64,000 bases of DNA, taken from assembly GCA_020634315.1 (NCBI GenBank), contig JACKBV010000002.1, positions 1-64,000 of the forward strand. The letters run 5' to 3'. Each line of letters opens with the position of its first letter. Position 1 is the stretch's first letter. Positions 53,201 through 61,749 of this stretch are shown one piece after another. Origin of the DNA: Ardenticatenaceae bacterium. GTDB lineage: Bacteria; Chloroflexota; Anaerolineae; Promineifilales; Promineifilaceae. The notes beneath the pieces were generated by a model. It ran no database searches. It was not told where the DNA came from and was given only the letters and a program-made list of their open reading frames with translations. A program made the translations under genes and the position numbers.

Positions 53201-53566
53201 AAGCAGGCTTACCCGTTGGTCACTAACCGGTTGGGCACGCAGCCAGGGATAAAATTGGCGGGTTTGCACAGAGGGAATAATGGCGGCTATATATGCGCCA
53301 AGCCGCCGCTCCACAATTTCTGTCACCTGCTGTGACAACTCTTCATACGATGCCTGCGTGCGTTCGCTGTAAGCACGCAGACGCAAGTTGCCTTCCAGCG
53401 GCGGCGCAGCCAGCAAATTGCGGCGCAGGCCAAATTCGACGACGGTGTTCACCAGCAGCGGACTGCTGGCTAACAGTGCCGTCGAGAGAAGCACCCCTAA
53501 AATGAGTGTGAGCAAAATCTGCCAATGGCGGGCAGCGCGGCGGAGGATGTAAGCAAAAAAGTTCAT
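50219..53566 (-). CDS. Large ABC exporter permease, FtsX/MacB fold
   Basis: 1115 residues. After one TM helix (WQILLTLILGVLLSTALLAS) comes a large extracytoplasmic region to about 310. FtsX-like helices follow (LYFLTAEVVLLILYYVIMVS, about 315), then further TM segments at about 365-560, a second extracytoplasmic domain, and the final FtsX domain at about 990-1110 (GYVLTTTLSLVGFGTYFYMS, MYGVLRSIGMSPRQLYGALV). It has the same plan as the 923-residue permease and probably pairs with it on the double ATPase. It lies 41 bases downstream of the anti-sigma factor gene, so exporter expression is likely under that ECF system. Confidence 0.88.
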   Translation of the reverse strand: MNFFAYILRRAARHWQILLTLILGVLLSTALLASSPLLVNTVVEFGLRRNLLAAPPLEGNLRLRAYSERTQASYEELSQQVTEIVERRLGAYIAAIIPSVQTRQFYPWLRAQPVSDQRVSLLFYGEGDTAIVDRVQFEQGGWPQDVLVDEHVLGVVIGTDMATAYQLQVGDRLPLSEKQSVDEPDLWLEVTGIAAPLEPLDRYWFGEFNPLRERTDERQNLVYTAVVPAADFFRINDSFFADAQLDMYWQVLLAPEKISSDDITSLRFQLNRMRDDLRDLTPSVNVTTGVDAMLANFSAQAATVRAPLYFLTAEVVLLILYYVIMVSALAVRQVEREFAVLQSRGAAGGQIFRIQLGEALIISAIAFLSGPLLGLALVRGLVIVGPLADVTEPGWALSLPQVAWLTAGIGVLAALTGLLLPVRAAIKRSIIAYQQSTIRDTAPPLWQRYYLDVFVLALGLVLLLRLQFYGSIVGSSGSRPQVDWLLLLSPIALLIGSGTILLRVFPLVLRLLSAVTSRGRGLPAALAMWQTARNPSHVARLVLLLTLAMSLGILSTGINATLDVSEEERARYEAGGEVRLASKRFVPISQVGTLDGVSDLASVWRTQGSTRIGRDYLRFDVLAVEPYSFAEVTRYRADFSERSMGELLGDLVVDDVGGQPLISLPGKPAEFGLWLWAAPAEAQGGRELQGDSNLDRVGLEVKLQTAQGELLNVELEPTETGGYPADGWRYFDADLPLLADYNYPLGVHSIWVRNRTRTAGNFSNNVAMTMQLAVDELTVVDAETGETAVAGDMETLTEIWYLDTLGVQGTFNTVGFNYTVFHSGKASQALFLNLEALQQVALKLVAPILQPAPIPVLVHEKFLNSVNVQVGDKLNININSQPVAIQVMGVVNYFPTMYDDQDSGYVIMNRDAIMNAMNDNSSQSVNVNEVLLEVDDGANQVEVAETALTNITSINQAWSVDTIRRTIKADPMALGLRSVTFFGYVLTTTLSLVGFGTYFYMSARQRESMYGVLRSIGMSPRQLYGALVLEQVVLILAGLIVGTVLGVVLNQITLPGLPITFSDRSPTPPFRALNDWLAVARIYLTLAVAFFVTLGLATLLLWRTQLHRVLRVGEE

Positions 53567-53607
53567 AGATTATTTTTCTAAACAGGCATAACGAGGGTTA
53601 TCTGTCA

Positions 53608-54570
53608 TCAATTGGACAATTGGCATCCTATTAGCGAAGGGTATGTTGTAAAAATGGTATACCACTCCCCATTGAGGCGGCGCATTTTCAACTCGCCCAC
53701 ATAACGGCCGTTTTCATACACATCCACACGAGCAATGCGCTGTGGATTTTCCGGCACAACTTCATAGCGGATTGTGGCGGGGCTTACCTCATTGACACAG
53801 CGGCTGTGAACACGCATCCACAAGCGCAAAGCGGGTTCACGCGAGGCACGCATGGCGCTAAACAGTTGTTCCAGGCGAGCTGCATCACCGGCAAACGTGG
53901 CCTCAAAGACAGCCGCCGCTACTTCGTCCGGCTCTTTGCCCGGCGTAACAACAGAGAGGCTGGCGAGGTAAGCGGGCAACGGCCGTTCCCCAATCGTCTT
54001 CACCACAGCCTCCACCGCCGGTGTCGGGCGACGTTCTGGCAGCGGTGTCGGGCGACGCTGCGGCAGCGATGTCGGCGCAATTTCTACCGGCTCCACAAGT
54101 GTGACAACGGCCGTTTCGCTTGTCGCCGCAGCAATCACCTGCTCACTAATGGGCGGGGCCGCCACAAACTGCACCCAGCGGCTGCCAAAGAGAAAGAGAA
54201 TGAGCAGGGAAACGGCCGTTAAGGCGAACGCCCCCGCCATTTGCGCCATATCTCGCGTGCGATGAAAAAACAACGCACGCCGCATCCGTCTGTACACCTG
54301 CGCTTGAATTCGCAGCGACGCCTCCGGCGGCAGTGGACGGCGCTGGCGTGCTGCCGCCGTGTGCAGTTCCCTATCCAGCAGCTGCGCCTCGGCCACAACC
54401 TGCGCACAAAGATCACACTGATCAATATGTGTGCGCAGCGCAGTTTGCCGGGCAGCCGGTAAACCATTTTGCAGATAAGCAAACAAATTCGCTTCTACCT
54501 GCGCACACGTCACAGCATCATCAGGGGGGTGGGCAGACTGCCCTTCTTTTCCAAAATTGGCATTCATCAT
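53608..54570 (-). CDS. Zinc-finger anti-sigma factor
   Basis: 320 residues. The N-terminal anti-sigma zinc finger has CAQVEANLFAYLQNGL and then HIDQCDLC (the HxxxCxxC signature, about 48-55). A single TM helix lies at about 113-130 (AFALTAVSLLILFLFG). The extracytoplasmic part begins with a Pro/Thr/Arg-rich stretch (PTPLPERRPTPAVEAV) and ends in a beta-rich domain with YEVVPENPQRIARVDVYENG and LNGEWYTIFTTYPS, perhaps NTF2-like. It would hold the ECF factor at the membrane until an envelope signal arrives. Its start is 33 bases after the sigma gene and the ABC permease follows it directly. Confidence 0.87.
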   Translation of the reverse strand: MMNANFGKEGQSAHPPDDAVTCAQVEANLFAYLQNGLPAARQTALRTHIDQCDLCAQVVAEAQLLDRELHTAAARQRRPLPPEASLRIQAQVYRRMRRALFFHRTRDMAQMAGAFALTAVSLLILFLFGSRWVQFVAAPPISEQVIAAATSETAVVTLVEPVEIAPTSLPQRRPTPLPERRPTPAVEAVVKTIGERPLPAYLASLSVVTPGKEPDEVAAAVFEATFAGDAARLEQLFSAMRASREPALRLWMRVHSRCVNEVSPATIRYEVVPENPQRIARVDVYENGRYVGELKMRRLNGEWYTIFTTYPSLIGCQLSN

Positions 54571-54602
54571 CTAATCAGCAATCGGCGATCAGGAAATAGC
54601 GA

Positions 54603-55172
54603 TCAGTTACCGATAATCGATAGTCGCTTACCATCTACCATTTGTTCTTGATGAAGCTGGCGCAATTTAATGCGGGCTGTGTTCAAACGGGAATAAACTG
54701 TACTGGTGGGGATTTGCAAAACAGTGGCAACCTCATCACAAGAGAGACGCTCCACGTAATGCAAAATCAACGGCAGGCGATACTTTTCGTCTAGTTGATT
54801 AACCATCGCCCACACCTGCTGCTGCTGCTGCCGCTGCGACACCTCTTCAACCACATCATGCGCTGCGGCTTTGCCCCGCAGCCAATCGAGCGATAAAGCA
54901 TGACGCACTTTTTGCCGCCGCAGCTTGTCACGGCAGGTGTTCACCACAATCGAGGTGAGCCACGTCTTAAATGAAGATTGCCCCTCATAAGACTTAATCC
55001 GCTCAAAAACCCGTAAAAACACATCTTGCACCGCGTCTTCCGCATCCTGCTCCTGGCGCAGAATGGTGACAGCCAACCGGTACACCTGCCCTTCGTACAG
55101 GTGAAACAGTTCCGTAAATGCCGCCAACTCTCCTTGTTGGCATCTTTGTACCAGGCTGTCAATGTCGGACAT
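54603..55172 (-). CDS. ECF-type RNA polymerase sigma factor
   Basis: 189 residues, the normal size. Sigma region 2 has EGQVYRLAVTILRQEQDAED followed by AVQDVFLRVFERIKSY (about 28-64), and region 2.3-2.4 has SFKTWLTSIVVNTCRDKLRR. Region 4 has LDEKYRLPLILHYVERLS and ATVLQIPTSTVYSRLNTARI (about 127-170). GAGGAG precedes the ATG. It is the first gene of a minus-strand series, sigma, anti-sigma, then ABC exporter, and probably drives its own operon in response to envelope stress. Confidence 0.95.
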   Translation of the reverse strand: MSDIDSLVQRCQQGELAAFTELFHLYEGQVYRLAVTILRQEQDAEDAVQDVFLRVFERIKSYEGQSSFKTWLTSIVVNTCRDKLRRQKVRHALSLDWLRGKAAAHDVVEEVSQRQQQQQVWAMVNQLDEKYRLPLILHYVERLSCDEVATVLQIPTSTVYSRLNTARIKLRQLHQEQMVDGKRLSIIGN

Positions 55173-55223
55173 GCGTGCTCCTCAATCTTTACTGATTAGA
55201 CGCACATGGGGAAGTTTCTTTGC

Positions 55224-55257
55224 AAAACTCGGTTTCTACAGAGAAACCGAGTTTTTT
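55224..55257. terminator. Terminator after the S9 peptidase gene
   Basis: A 14-bp perfect stem, AAAACTCGGTTTCT with its complement, around a 4-base loop. T-runs occur on both sides, more strongly on plus. It separates the peptidase gene from the sigma factor gene on the same strand. The arm sequence recurs near 3945. Confidence 0.75.
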
Positions 55258-55261
55258 CAGG

Positions 55262-57184
55262 TCACGACAAGTTGTCAATCGCAATTGGCTCCACCGCTTC
55301 AGCCAGCTCAAAGCCAAAGATTTTGCTGTAGAAGTAAAGCTCGGTTTCCATGCTGTGCTTAATGTTTTCGGCACGGCGGAAACCATGCTGCTCACCGGCA
55401 TAGGGCACATAGGCCACCGGAATCCCTTTGGCTTTCACGGCTTCGTACATCGCCTCGGATTGGTTAGGCGGTACGACCTGGTCTTCCAGGCCCTGGAACA
55501 AAATCAGGGGGCAGTTGAATTGATGCACAAAATGGATGGGCGAGCGTGCGCGATAGATGTCTTGTTTTTCCGGGTAAGGGCCAATCAGATTGTCCAGGTA
55601 GCGCGATTCAAATTTGTGGGTTTCCTTCGCCAGAGCCTCGGCGTCGCTTACGCCAAAGTAGCTGGCACCGGCGCTGAAATAATCGTGGAAGGCTAACGCG
55701 CACAAAGTTGTATATCCGCCAGCGCTGCCGCCGCGAATGGAGAGCCGCCGGGCGTCTGCTTTGCCTTGTGCCACCAGGAATTTGGCCCCATTGATGCAAT
55801 CTTGCACGTCAACAATGCCCCAATTGTCGTTGAGCCGCAGCCGATAGGAACGGCCGTATCCCGTGCTCCCCCCATAATTCACATCCAACACGCCAAAACC
55901 ACGACTCGTCCAATATTGGACGCCATAACTAAGGCGAATGGGCGACGCACTGGTTGGCCCGCCGTGACTGATCACCAACAGTGGCGGCTGTTCATCAGCG
56001 GGAGCGGCAAAATCTTTGTTTTGTGGCGGGTAATAAATGGCGTGCGCCGTCAGGCCATTTTCTGTGGGGAACTCAACTGCTTGCGGCACCGACAGATAAC
56101 CGGCATCGACGGCAGTGCTGCTGCTCTCTCGCAAAATCTCCCAGGTTTGTGCGTGCAAATCCCACTGCACCAGGGCTTGCGGCTGCGTCGCCGCATCCAC
56201 ATTGAACACCACTTTGCCCTGCCCCACCGTTATGTGGTTAATGGTGTCGTAGGGAAAATCAACCGGAGCAAAAGCGCCGCTAACGATGTCGAGTGTCGCC
56301 AACCGCCAACGGCCGTTTTGGGTATAGGTGCAGACCATCGTGCGTGCATCGCTAAAACCATAAGTCGCCGCGCCAAACACCCATTGTGGCCGCCCAAACT
56401 CCGCATCCATGGGATGCAGCGCCGTCACCGAGCCATTTTGCCAACGGTACAAATTCCACCAATTGCTGCGGTCAGAGACAAAATAAAGCGCCCCATCTGG
56501 CCCCCATTCTGGTTGGAAAATAGATTCTTCCTTGCCCCCGGCAACCATTTGCGCATTTGCCAGCCCCGCATCTGTCAGATCGGCCACCCATAATTCCGTG
56601 CCATCCCAGGGCATGTTGGGGTGATTCCAGGCTAACCAGGCCAGCTTTTTGCCATCAGCACGCAGGCGTGGCGATGCGAAAAAGTCATAGCCAGACGCCA
56701 ATACTTGCCCCGTATCGGTGCCATCTAGCGCCAGCACCACAATGGTGTTCACCGCTTCCTGCCCCGGATTGGTGTGATCTTCACGGACGCAGAAGAAACG
56801 GCCGTTTGGCCCCACCTGCCCATCTGCATAGCGATACGCACTCTCTGGCGTCACCGCTTGCGCCTCTTCCCCCGGTCGCTGCCGATACAGCCGTTGATCC
56901 ATGAAATTAACAAAATAGATGACGCCATCATGGATGGTCGCCGAGCCGCCGCCATATTCATGGACGCGAGTGCGCACATTAAAACCGGGCGGGGTGACAA
57001 CCTGCGGGCCGCTGTCACTCTGTTTGACGATGACGTAACGGCCGTTTTCCTGTGGCCGACCCTCTGTCCAATAAAGAGTATCGCCATCCAGGTACGCACC
57101 ACCCAGCGGGACCGTGCCCGCCGCAACAAAATCTGACGTAATTGGGGATTTCCAGGAACCATAAGGGGCAATTTGTCTGTTCAT
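55262..57184 (-). CDS. S9-family prolyl oligopeptidase
   Basis: 640 residues. A beta-propeller of WD40/PD40-like blades (about 20-360, including FQPEWGPDGALYFVSDRSN and GSATIHDGVIYFVNF) is followed by a hydrolase domain. The nucleophile is in SIRGGSAGGYTTLCALAF (about 490), Asp in FQGLEDQVVPPNQSEAM (about 575) and His in YAGEQHGFRRAEN (about 610). LLVISHGGPTSA is the oxyanion-side strand. It cleaves small peptides in the cytoplasm; PATRGEKS-type specificity is not deducible. Start 57184 is chosen because the family begins RQIAPYGSWKSPITSD; the frame extends 29 residues upstream without support. Confidence 0.92.
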   Translation of the reverse strand: MNRQIAPYGSWKSPITSDFVAAGTVPLGGAYLDGDTLYWTEGRPQENGRYVIVKQSDSGPQVVTPPGFNVRTRVHEYGGGSATIHDGVIYFVNFMDQRLYRQRPGEEAQAVTPESAYRYADGQVGPNGRFFCVREDHTNPGQEAVNTIVVLALDGTDTGQVLASGYDFFASPRLRADGKKLAWLAWNHPNMPWDGTELWVADLTDAGLANAQMVAGGKEESIFQPEWGPDGALYFVSDRSNWWNLYRWQNGSVTALHPMDAEFGRPQWVFGAATYGFSDARTMVCTYTQNGRWRLATLDIVSGAFAPVDFPYDTINHITVGQGKVVFNVDAATQPQALVQWDLHAQTWEILRESSSTAVDAGYLSVPQAVEFPTENGLTAHAIYYPPQNKDFAAPADEQPPLLVISHGGPTSASPIRLSYGVQYWTSRGFGVLDVNYGGSTGYGRSYRLRLNDNWGIVDVQDCINGAKFLVAQGKADARRLSIRGGSAGGYTTLCALAFHDYFSAGASYFGVSDAEALAKETHKFESRYLDNLIGPYPEKQDIYRARSPIHFVHQFNCPLILFQGLEDQVVPPNQSEAMYEAVKAKGIPVAYVPYAGEQHGFRRAENIKHSMETELYFYSKIFGFELAEAVEPIAIDNLS

Positions 57185-57296
57185 GTCGTAATGATAAATG
57201 GGTTTGACCGTTCTGCCAACATAAATTACCCGGCTGTGCCAGACCAAAAACACGTTATGAATTGCCAACATCGGTTATCGGCATACCAATGATGGT

Positions 57297-58319
57297 TTAG
57301 CTCCCAGCTCCCAATCTATCCTGCTGGACAATCTCGCCCATAATTGCCAAGGCAATTTCGGCGGGTGTTTTCGCACCAATGCGCAGGCCAATGGGCGCAT
57401 GAATACGCGCAACGGCCGTTTCGTCGAACCCCATTTTGTGCAGGCGTGCCACCCGGCTGGCATGCGTTTTCGGGCTGCCCAGTGCGCCAATATAGCCAAC
57501 TTCGCTGTTAAGCAAAACTTGCAACGCCGGGTCATCTATTTTGGGGTCGTGCGAAAGCAGCGCAACGGCCGTTTCCGGCCCCAATTCTAAGGTCGCCAAC
57601 GCCTCATCCGGCCAGGATTGAATCACCTGCGCGACATGGGGGAAACGGGCAGCGCTGCCAAAAGCGCGGCGCGGGTCAATGACCACCACCCGATAATCAA
57701 GTACGCTGGCAATGGCTGCCAGGGCAACGGCAATGTGCGCCCCACCTACCAGCAGCAGCGTCGGTGCCGGGCGCAGCACATCGACAAACAGCTCAATCTG
57801 CTCATTGAGCCAGAGGCGTTGTGAATTTTGGCAGGTTTGCGCAGCGGCAACGGCCGTTTCCGTCCATGCCCCCAATTCGCCAACACGCCGCCCCGCCTGG
57901 TCAAAGGCCAATTTACGCCCCACCAAGTCGGCTGGCCCTTGCAAAATGGTCAGGGCAACCCCTTTGCGATTGTGTTGGATCAGGTCGCGCAGGAAGGTGT
58001 AAACGGCCGTGTCCAAAGCCTCCACCCACACCTCAATGATGCCCCCACAAGCCAGCCCCACATCCCAGGCCATCTCGTCCGCCACACCAAAATGCAGCAG
58101 CTGCGGCACGCCACCGGCAAACAGATCTTCTCCCGCCGTGATGACCGCCCCCTCAATGCAACCACCGCTCACCGAACCGGCGATGTCATTGGCCGCCGTA
58201 AAGGCCATTTTTGCCCCGACGCCACGCGGCGACGATCCCCACGTCTGCACCACCGTCGCCAGTGCGACAGACTGCCCGGCCAACTGCCATTTCTCAATAT
58301 CAGCTAAAACCTCACGCAT
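57297..58319 (-). CDS. XdhC/CoxI-family protein
   Basis: 340 residues. The XdhC_CoxI domain (about 12-80) shows VALATVVQTWGSSPRGVGAK and GSVSGGCIEGAVI with its conserved Cys. The C-terminal Rossmann-like XdhC_C domain (about 185-330) has TLLLVGGAHIAVALAAIA, VVVIDPRRAFGSAARFP and GALGSPKTHASRVARL. XdhC proteins bind, sulfurate and insert molybdenum cofactor into xanthine dehydrogenase and CO-dehydrogenase-type enzymes. No molybdoenzyme gene lies nearby, so it would act on targets encoded elsewhere. GGGGG precedes the ATG. Confidence 0.92.
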   Translation of the reverse strand: MREVLADIEKWQLAGQSVALATVVQTWGSSPRGVGAKMAFTAANDIAGSVSGGCIEGAVITAGEDLFAGGVPQLLHFGVADEMAWDVGLACGGIIEVWVEALDTAVYTFLRDLIQHNRKGVALTILQGPADLVGRKLAFDQAGRRVGELGAWTETAVAAAQTCQNSQRLWLNEQIELFVDVLRPAPTLLLVGGAHIAVALAAIASVLDYRVVVIDPRRAFGSAARFPHVAQVIQSWPDEALATLELGPETAVALLSHDPKIDDPALQVLLNSEVGYIGALGSPKTHASRVARLHKMGFDETAVARIHAPIGLRIGAKTPAEIALAIMGEIVQQDRLGAGS

Positions 58320-58634
58320 AATGCCCCCTTTTGTAATAAGCCTCGCAAAGGTTTATCTCATGACGTGTCCGTTTCGACGAGAACCTTCGCAAGGATTGCT
58401 GGTGAAGCACACCATTGCCTCTTTCTTCTTAAACGTAACCAATTTCTAACCTGATCCACTTTTCAGAATCGAGCTAATTCAGTTATACTAAAAATCCGCT
58501 ACCCTGCCATCGGCAGAAATTGTCCCTTTACACTGTATTGACCAATTGAACAGGTTTCCAAATACGAAAACAGACACCAGGAAGCCTCCAGGTACGGCCG
58601 TTCCCTGTGAACGCCGCACAAACCTTGTCAAATC
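58320..58634. repeat. Divergent xdhC/mutS2 intergenic region with palindromic repeat
   Basis: CCTCGCAAAGGTTT (58341) and GAACCTTCGCAAGG (58381) form an imperfect inverted repeat. One ACGGCCGT lies near 58594. The divergent promoters should be here, but I could not pick out convincing boxes. Confidence 0.5.
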
Positions 58635-61055
58635 ATGGACGAGAAATCTTTAAATACGCTTGAATTTAATAAAATCCGACACCGATTGGCAGCGTACACA
58701 AGCTTTAGCGGTGGCGAAGACCTGGCTCTCAGTTTGCAGCCAACCACCGACCTGTTTGAGGCGGAACTATGGCAAAAGCAAACAAGCGAGGCGGTGGCAC
58801 TGTTTGACAGCGCCGACAACGTAACCATTGGCGGCGCACGCGATGTGCGCCAGGCTGTGGACAACTCGTTTCGTGGCTTTACCCTGCCCGCTGAAGATTT
58901 GCTGGCAATTAAGGCGACGCTGGAAGCATCGCGCACACTGCGCCGCCAACTGTTAAAGTGGGATGACCGTTATCCGCATCTGGCAGAAATCGCCGAACTG
59001 GTTGAGGAGTGTCCCGGCATTGTGCAAGCCATTGGCAACACATTGGACGAACGAGGCGACGTGTTGGACAGCGCCAGCGCCAAGCTGGCACGGCTGCGCC
59101 AGGAACAACGGGTGGTTTACGGCCGTATCCAGGACAAGCTCCAGCGCATCCTCAACAGTGAAAGCAACCGCTACTTGCAAGAGCCAATTGTCACGCAGCG
59201 TAACGGCCGTTACGTTGTGCCCTTGCGCTCCGACGCCCGTGGCCGCATCAAAGGCATTGTGCACGATCACAGCGGCAGCGGCGCAACCCTCTGGCTAGAA
59301 CCCATCGCCACCGTCGAACTAAACAACGAGTACCGCGAACTGCACCTGAAAGAGCAAGAGGAAATCAACCGCATTCTCAACGAACTGTCTGGCAAAGTGG
59401 CTGAACAGGGAGACAGCATCAAGCGCATCGTCGAACGCATGGCCGAACTCGACCTCATCTTCGCCCGCGCCCGCTATGCCTCCGTGCTCGATGCCGTTGC
59501 GCCGAGCTTTGTTGAATGGCGCGAGTTTGCCGCACCACAACCACCCAAGCACGCCAATGAACGTGCCAAATGGACACCGCCGCCGCCAACTATGCACCCA
59601 GGTTCTAGCATTTGGGTGAAAGGGGCACGCCATCCCTTGCTCAATCAGGAAACGGTTGTGCCGACGAATCTGACCTTGGACGACGAAACCTTCCTTGTCC
59701 TCATCACTGGGCCAAACACAGGTGGTAAAACCGTTAGCCTGAAAACAACCGGTCTCATGGTGTTGATGGCACAATCCGGTCTGCATCTTCCGGCTGTCGA
59801 AGCACGTCTCACCATTTTTAATAATGTGTATGCTGATATTGGCGATGAGCAGTCTATTGAGCAAAGCCTTTCCACTTTCTCTGGACACATGACCAATATT
59901 GTGCGCATTTTGAGTATGGTGGATGACCGTTCGCTCGTTTTGTTTGATGAATTAGGCTCTGGCACTGACCCCAGCGAAGGGGCGGCATTGGCACAATCTG
60001 TCGTCAACTATCTGCGGGATAAAGGGGCGACGACGTTTATCGCTACCCATTACCCGGAGTTGAAGGTGTATGCCAGCCAGACGGAAGGGGCGACGAACGC
60101 CTCGCTGCTGTTTGATGTGGAAACGTTGTCGCCGACGTATGAGATGAGCATTGGTATTCCCGGCCGTTCTAACGCTTTTGCCATTGCCCGCCGCCTGGGG
60201 CTGGATGAGACGATTCTTGCTGAGGCGATGCGCATGGTGGGCACAGAGAGCCGCGAAAGTGAAGAGATGCTGGAATCGATTTACGAATTGCGCGACAAGA
60301 TTGCGGCGGAAGAGGCGAGTACGCATCTGGCGCTGCGTCAGGCAGAACGGGCGCGTAATGAGTTGCAGCTGAAGTTGGCGAATGTTGAGGAAGAACGAGA
60401 GCGCATTCTGACTGAGGCACGCATGGAAGCACAAACGGAACTGGAAATGGTGAAGTTGGAAGTGCGGCGGCTGCGTCATCAATTGCAACATGCGGTATCG
60501 GTTACGGCCGTTAAAAAGGTCAGTCGTGAAATCGAAGATGTCGAGACCGCTTTGACACAGCCAATTGAACCTGTCGTGGAAAAGGCGAAACAGCCCAAAC
60601 CGAAACAACTGTTGGTAGGTGATGTTGTGCTGGTGAAATCCATCAATACGCGCGGCGAGATTATCACCATCAGCAAGAAAGAAGCCTTGGTGGCGGTAGG
60701 ACGGCTGCAAATGCGTGCCAAGTTTGATGATTTGGAGTTCAAGGAACGGCCGTCTGAGAACGAAGAAGAAGAAGAGTTTGTCTCGGTGCCGATAGCCCAG
60801 TCGCCGGGTATGGAACTAGACATTCGTGGCAAACGTGTGGGCGACATTTTGCCAGAATTAAATGCTTACATTGACTCCGCTTTCCTGGCACGGATGCCCT
60901 GGGTACGTATCATTCATGGAAAAGGTACAGGGCGGCTGCGTGAAGCGGTACGCAAATCTCTCAGCAACAACAGCCATGTCACGACCTGGGAAGAAGGCAA
61001 GGATGGCGAAGGGGGAGAAGGCGTCACCGTTGCCCGGCTGGTTGAGCATAAGTAA
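58635..61055 (+). CDS. mutS2: Endonuclease MutS2
   Basis: 806 residues, the family length. MutS-type core: MDEKSLNTLEFNKIRHRLAA start, RNGRYVVPLRSDARGRIKGI, Walker A ITGPNTGGKTVSLKTTGLMV (about 358), Walker B LVLFDELGSGTDPSEGAAL (about 438) and TTFIATHYPELKVYA. A coiled coil follows (about 530-640, RQAERARNELQLKLANVEEE). The C-terminal Smr nuclease domain has MELDIRGKRVGDILPELNAY and WVRIIHGKGTGRLREAVR (about 730-806). MutS2 suppresses recombination and in some bacteria rescues collided ribosomes. It has no mismatch-recognition domain. Several ACGGCCGT palindromes lie in the gene and two more just after the stop. Confidence 0.96.
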   Translation: MDEKSLNTLEFNKIRHRLAAYTSFSGGEDLALSLQPTTDLFEAELWQKQTSEAVALFDSADNVTIGGARDVRQAVDNSFRGFTLPAEDLLAIKATLEASRTLRRQLLKWDDRYPHLAEIAELVEECPGIVQAIGNTLDERGDVLDSASAKLARLRQEQRVVYGRIQDKLQRILNSESNRYLQEPIVTQRNGRYVVPLRSDARGRIKGIVHDHSGSGATLWLEPIATVELNNEYRELHLKEQEEINRILNELSGKVAEQGDSIKRIVERMAELDLIFARARYASVLDAVAPSFVEWREFAAPQPPKHANERAKWTPPPPTMHPGSSIWVKGARHPLLNQETVVPTNLTLDDETFLVLITGPNTGGKTVSLKTTGLMVLMAQSGLHLPAVEARLTIFNNVYADIGDEQSIEQSLSTFSGHMTNIVRILSMVDDRSLVLFDELGSGTDPSEGAALAQSVVNYLRDKGATTFIATHYPELKVYASQTEGATNASLLFDVETLSPTYEMSIGIPGRSNAFAIARRLGLDETILAEAMRMVGTESRESEEMLESIYELRDKIAAEEASTHLALRQAERARNELQLKLANVEEERERILTEARMEAQTELEMVKLEVRRLRHQLQHAVSVTAVKKVSREIEDVETALTQPIEPVVEKAKQPKPKQLLVGDVVLVKSINTRGEIITISKKEALVAVGRLQMRAKFDDLEFKERPSENEEEEEFVSVPIAQSPGMELDIRGKRVGDILPELNAYIDSAFLARMPWVRIIHGKGTGRLREAVRKSLSNNSHVTTWEEGKDGEGGEGVTVARLVEHK

Positions 61056-61115
61056 AGAAGGAGAACGGCCGTTTCTTGGCAGCAGGGAACGGCCGTTTCC
61101 CCATAAACATAGCAT

Positions 61116-61343
61116 CTACTGATTATCCGTCGTCGCGTTCTGTCCAAACACCTGTTCAAAAAACGCGTTTTTATCCAGACTGTTCTGCCATTCTCGGTGG
61201 CGCAAAACAGATTCCACCCGCTCTTCTTGTGCCAACGACAAAAAGCGAGTTGTCTCCATCGGGCCTAATTCATTCATCAACGCTTCCAACGCTCTTTGGA
61301 TTAATTGATCTTCTGGCAAATAACGAATAACTTGTTGCGTCAT
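61116..61343 (-). CDS. Small protein of unknown function, antitoxin-like size
   Basis: 75 residues. MTQQVIRYLPEDQLIQRALE, MNELGPMETTRFLSLAQEER and RHREWQNSLDKNAFFEQVFG suggest a helical protein. I recognise no family; the size and composition recall small partners of toxin or VapC-like genes. Its ATG overlaps by 4 bases the stop of a short upstream open frame that lacks a start (last residues INIWSGTPQAYCDKEKLL, ending at 61340), which looks like the tail of a lost partner gene. Seven 22-bp iterons lie just upstream. It is convergent with mutS2. Confidence 0.6.
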   Translation of the reverse strand: MTQQVIRYLPEDQLIQRALEALMNELGPMETTRFLSLAQEERVESVLRHREWQNSLDKNAFFEQVFGQNATTDNQ

Positions 61344-61447
61344 AACAACTTTTCCTTGTCACAGTATGCTTGTGGCGTACCAGACCAGATATTTATTCCA
61401 TAACGTTGACACTGCTTCAACAAACGATACAACCCTTTAGCAAACAA

Positions 61448-61601
61448 GTCTAGACCTGTTACAAAACATGTCTAGACCTTTTCGTCAACAGGTCTAGACT
61501 TCTTCGTCAACAGGTCTAGACCTTTTCGTCAACGTGTCTAGACCTTTTCATCAACGTGTCTAGACATGTTTATCAACAAGTCTAGACACGTTCAACAAAC
61601 A
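61448..61601. repeat. Seven 22-bp iterons with GTCTAGAC palindromic core
   Basis: GTCTAGAC begins at 61448, 61470, 61492, 61514, 61536, 61558 and 61580, exactly every 22 bases. The 14 bases between cores share a CTTTTCGTCAACR-type consensus in the middle units and decay at both ends. The array lies upstream of the 75-residue gene, in a 406-base stretch (61344-61749) with no other recognisable gene. Confidence 0.93.
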
Positions 61602-61749
61602 GGCGTAACCCATTGGCAGCATTAAACGGATCCAAGCCTCAAGCGTGAATCAATCTAGCCAAACTAAATGCAAACAACTATGAAGTTGTTTATGCTCTAT
61701 CAAAAGGGAAATACTTTGAAGAATGTCGAAAAAATCGCCGCCGACTTAC

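Noticed and set aside
61448..61601. CRISPR array
   Set aside because: The 8-base cores and 14-base related spacers are far too short, and the spacers are similar to each other.
61620..61749. Short plus frame containing YEVVYALSKGKYFEECRKN
   Set aside because: No start codon or ribosome binding site and only about 35 codons; likely chance in AT-rich spacer.
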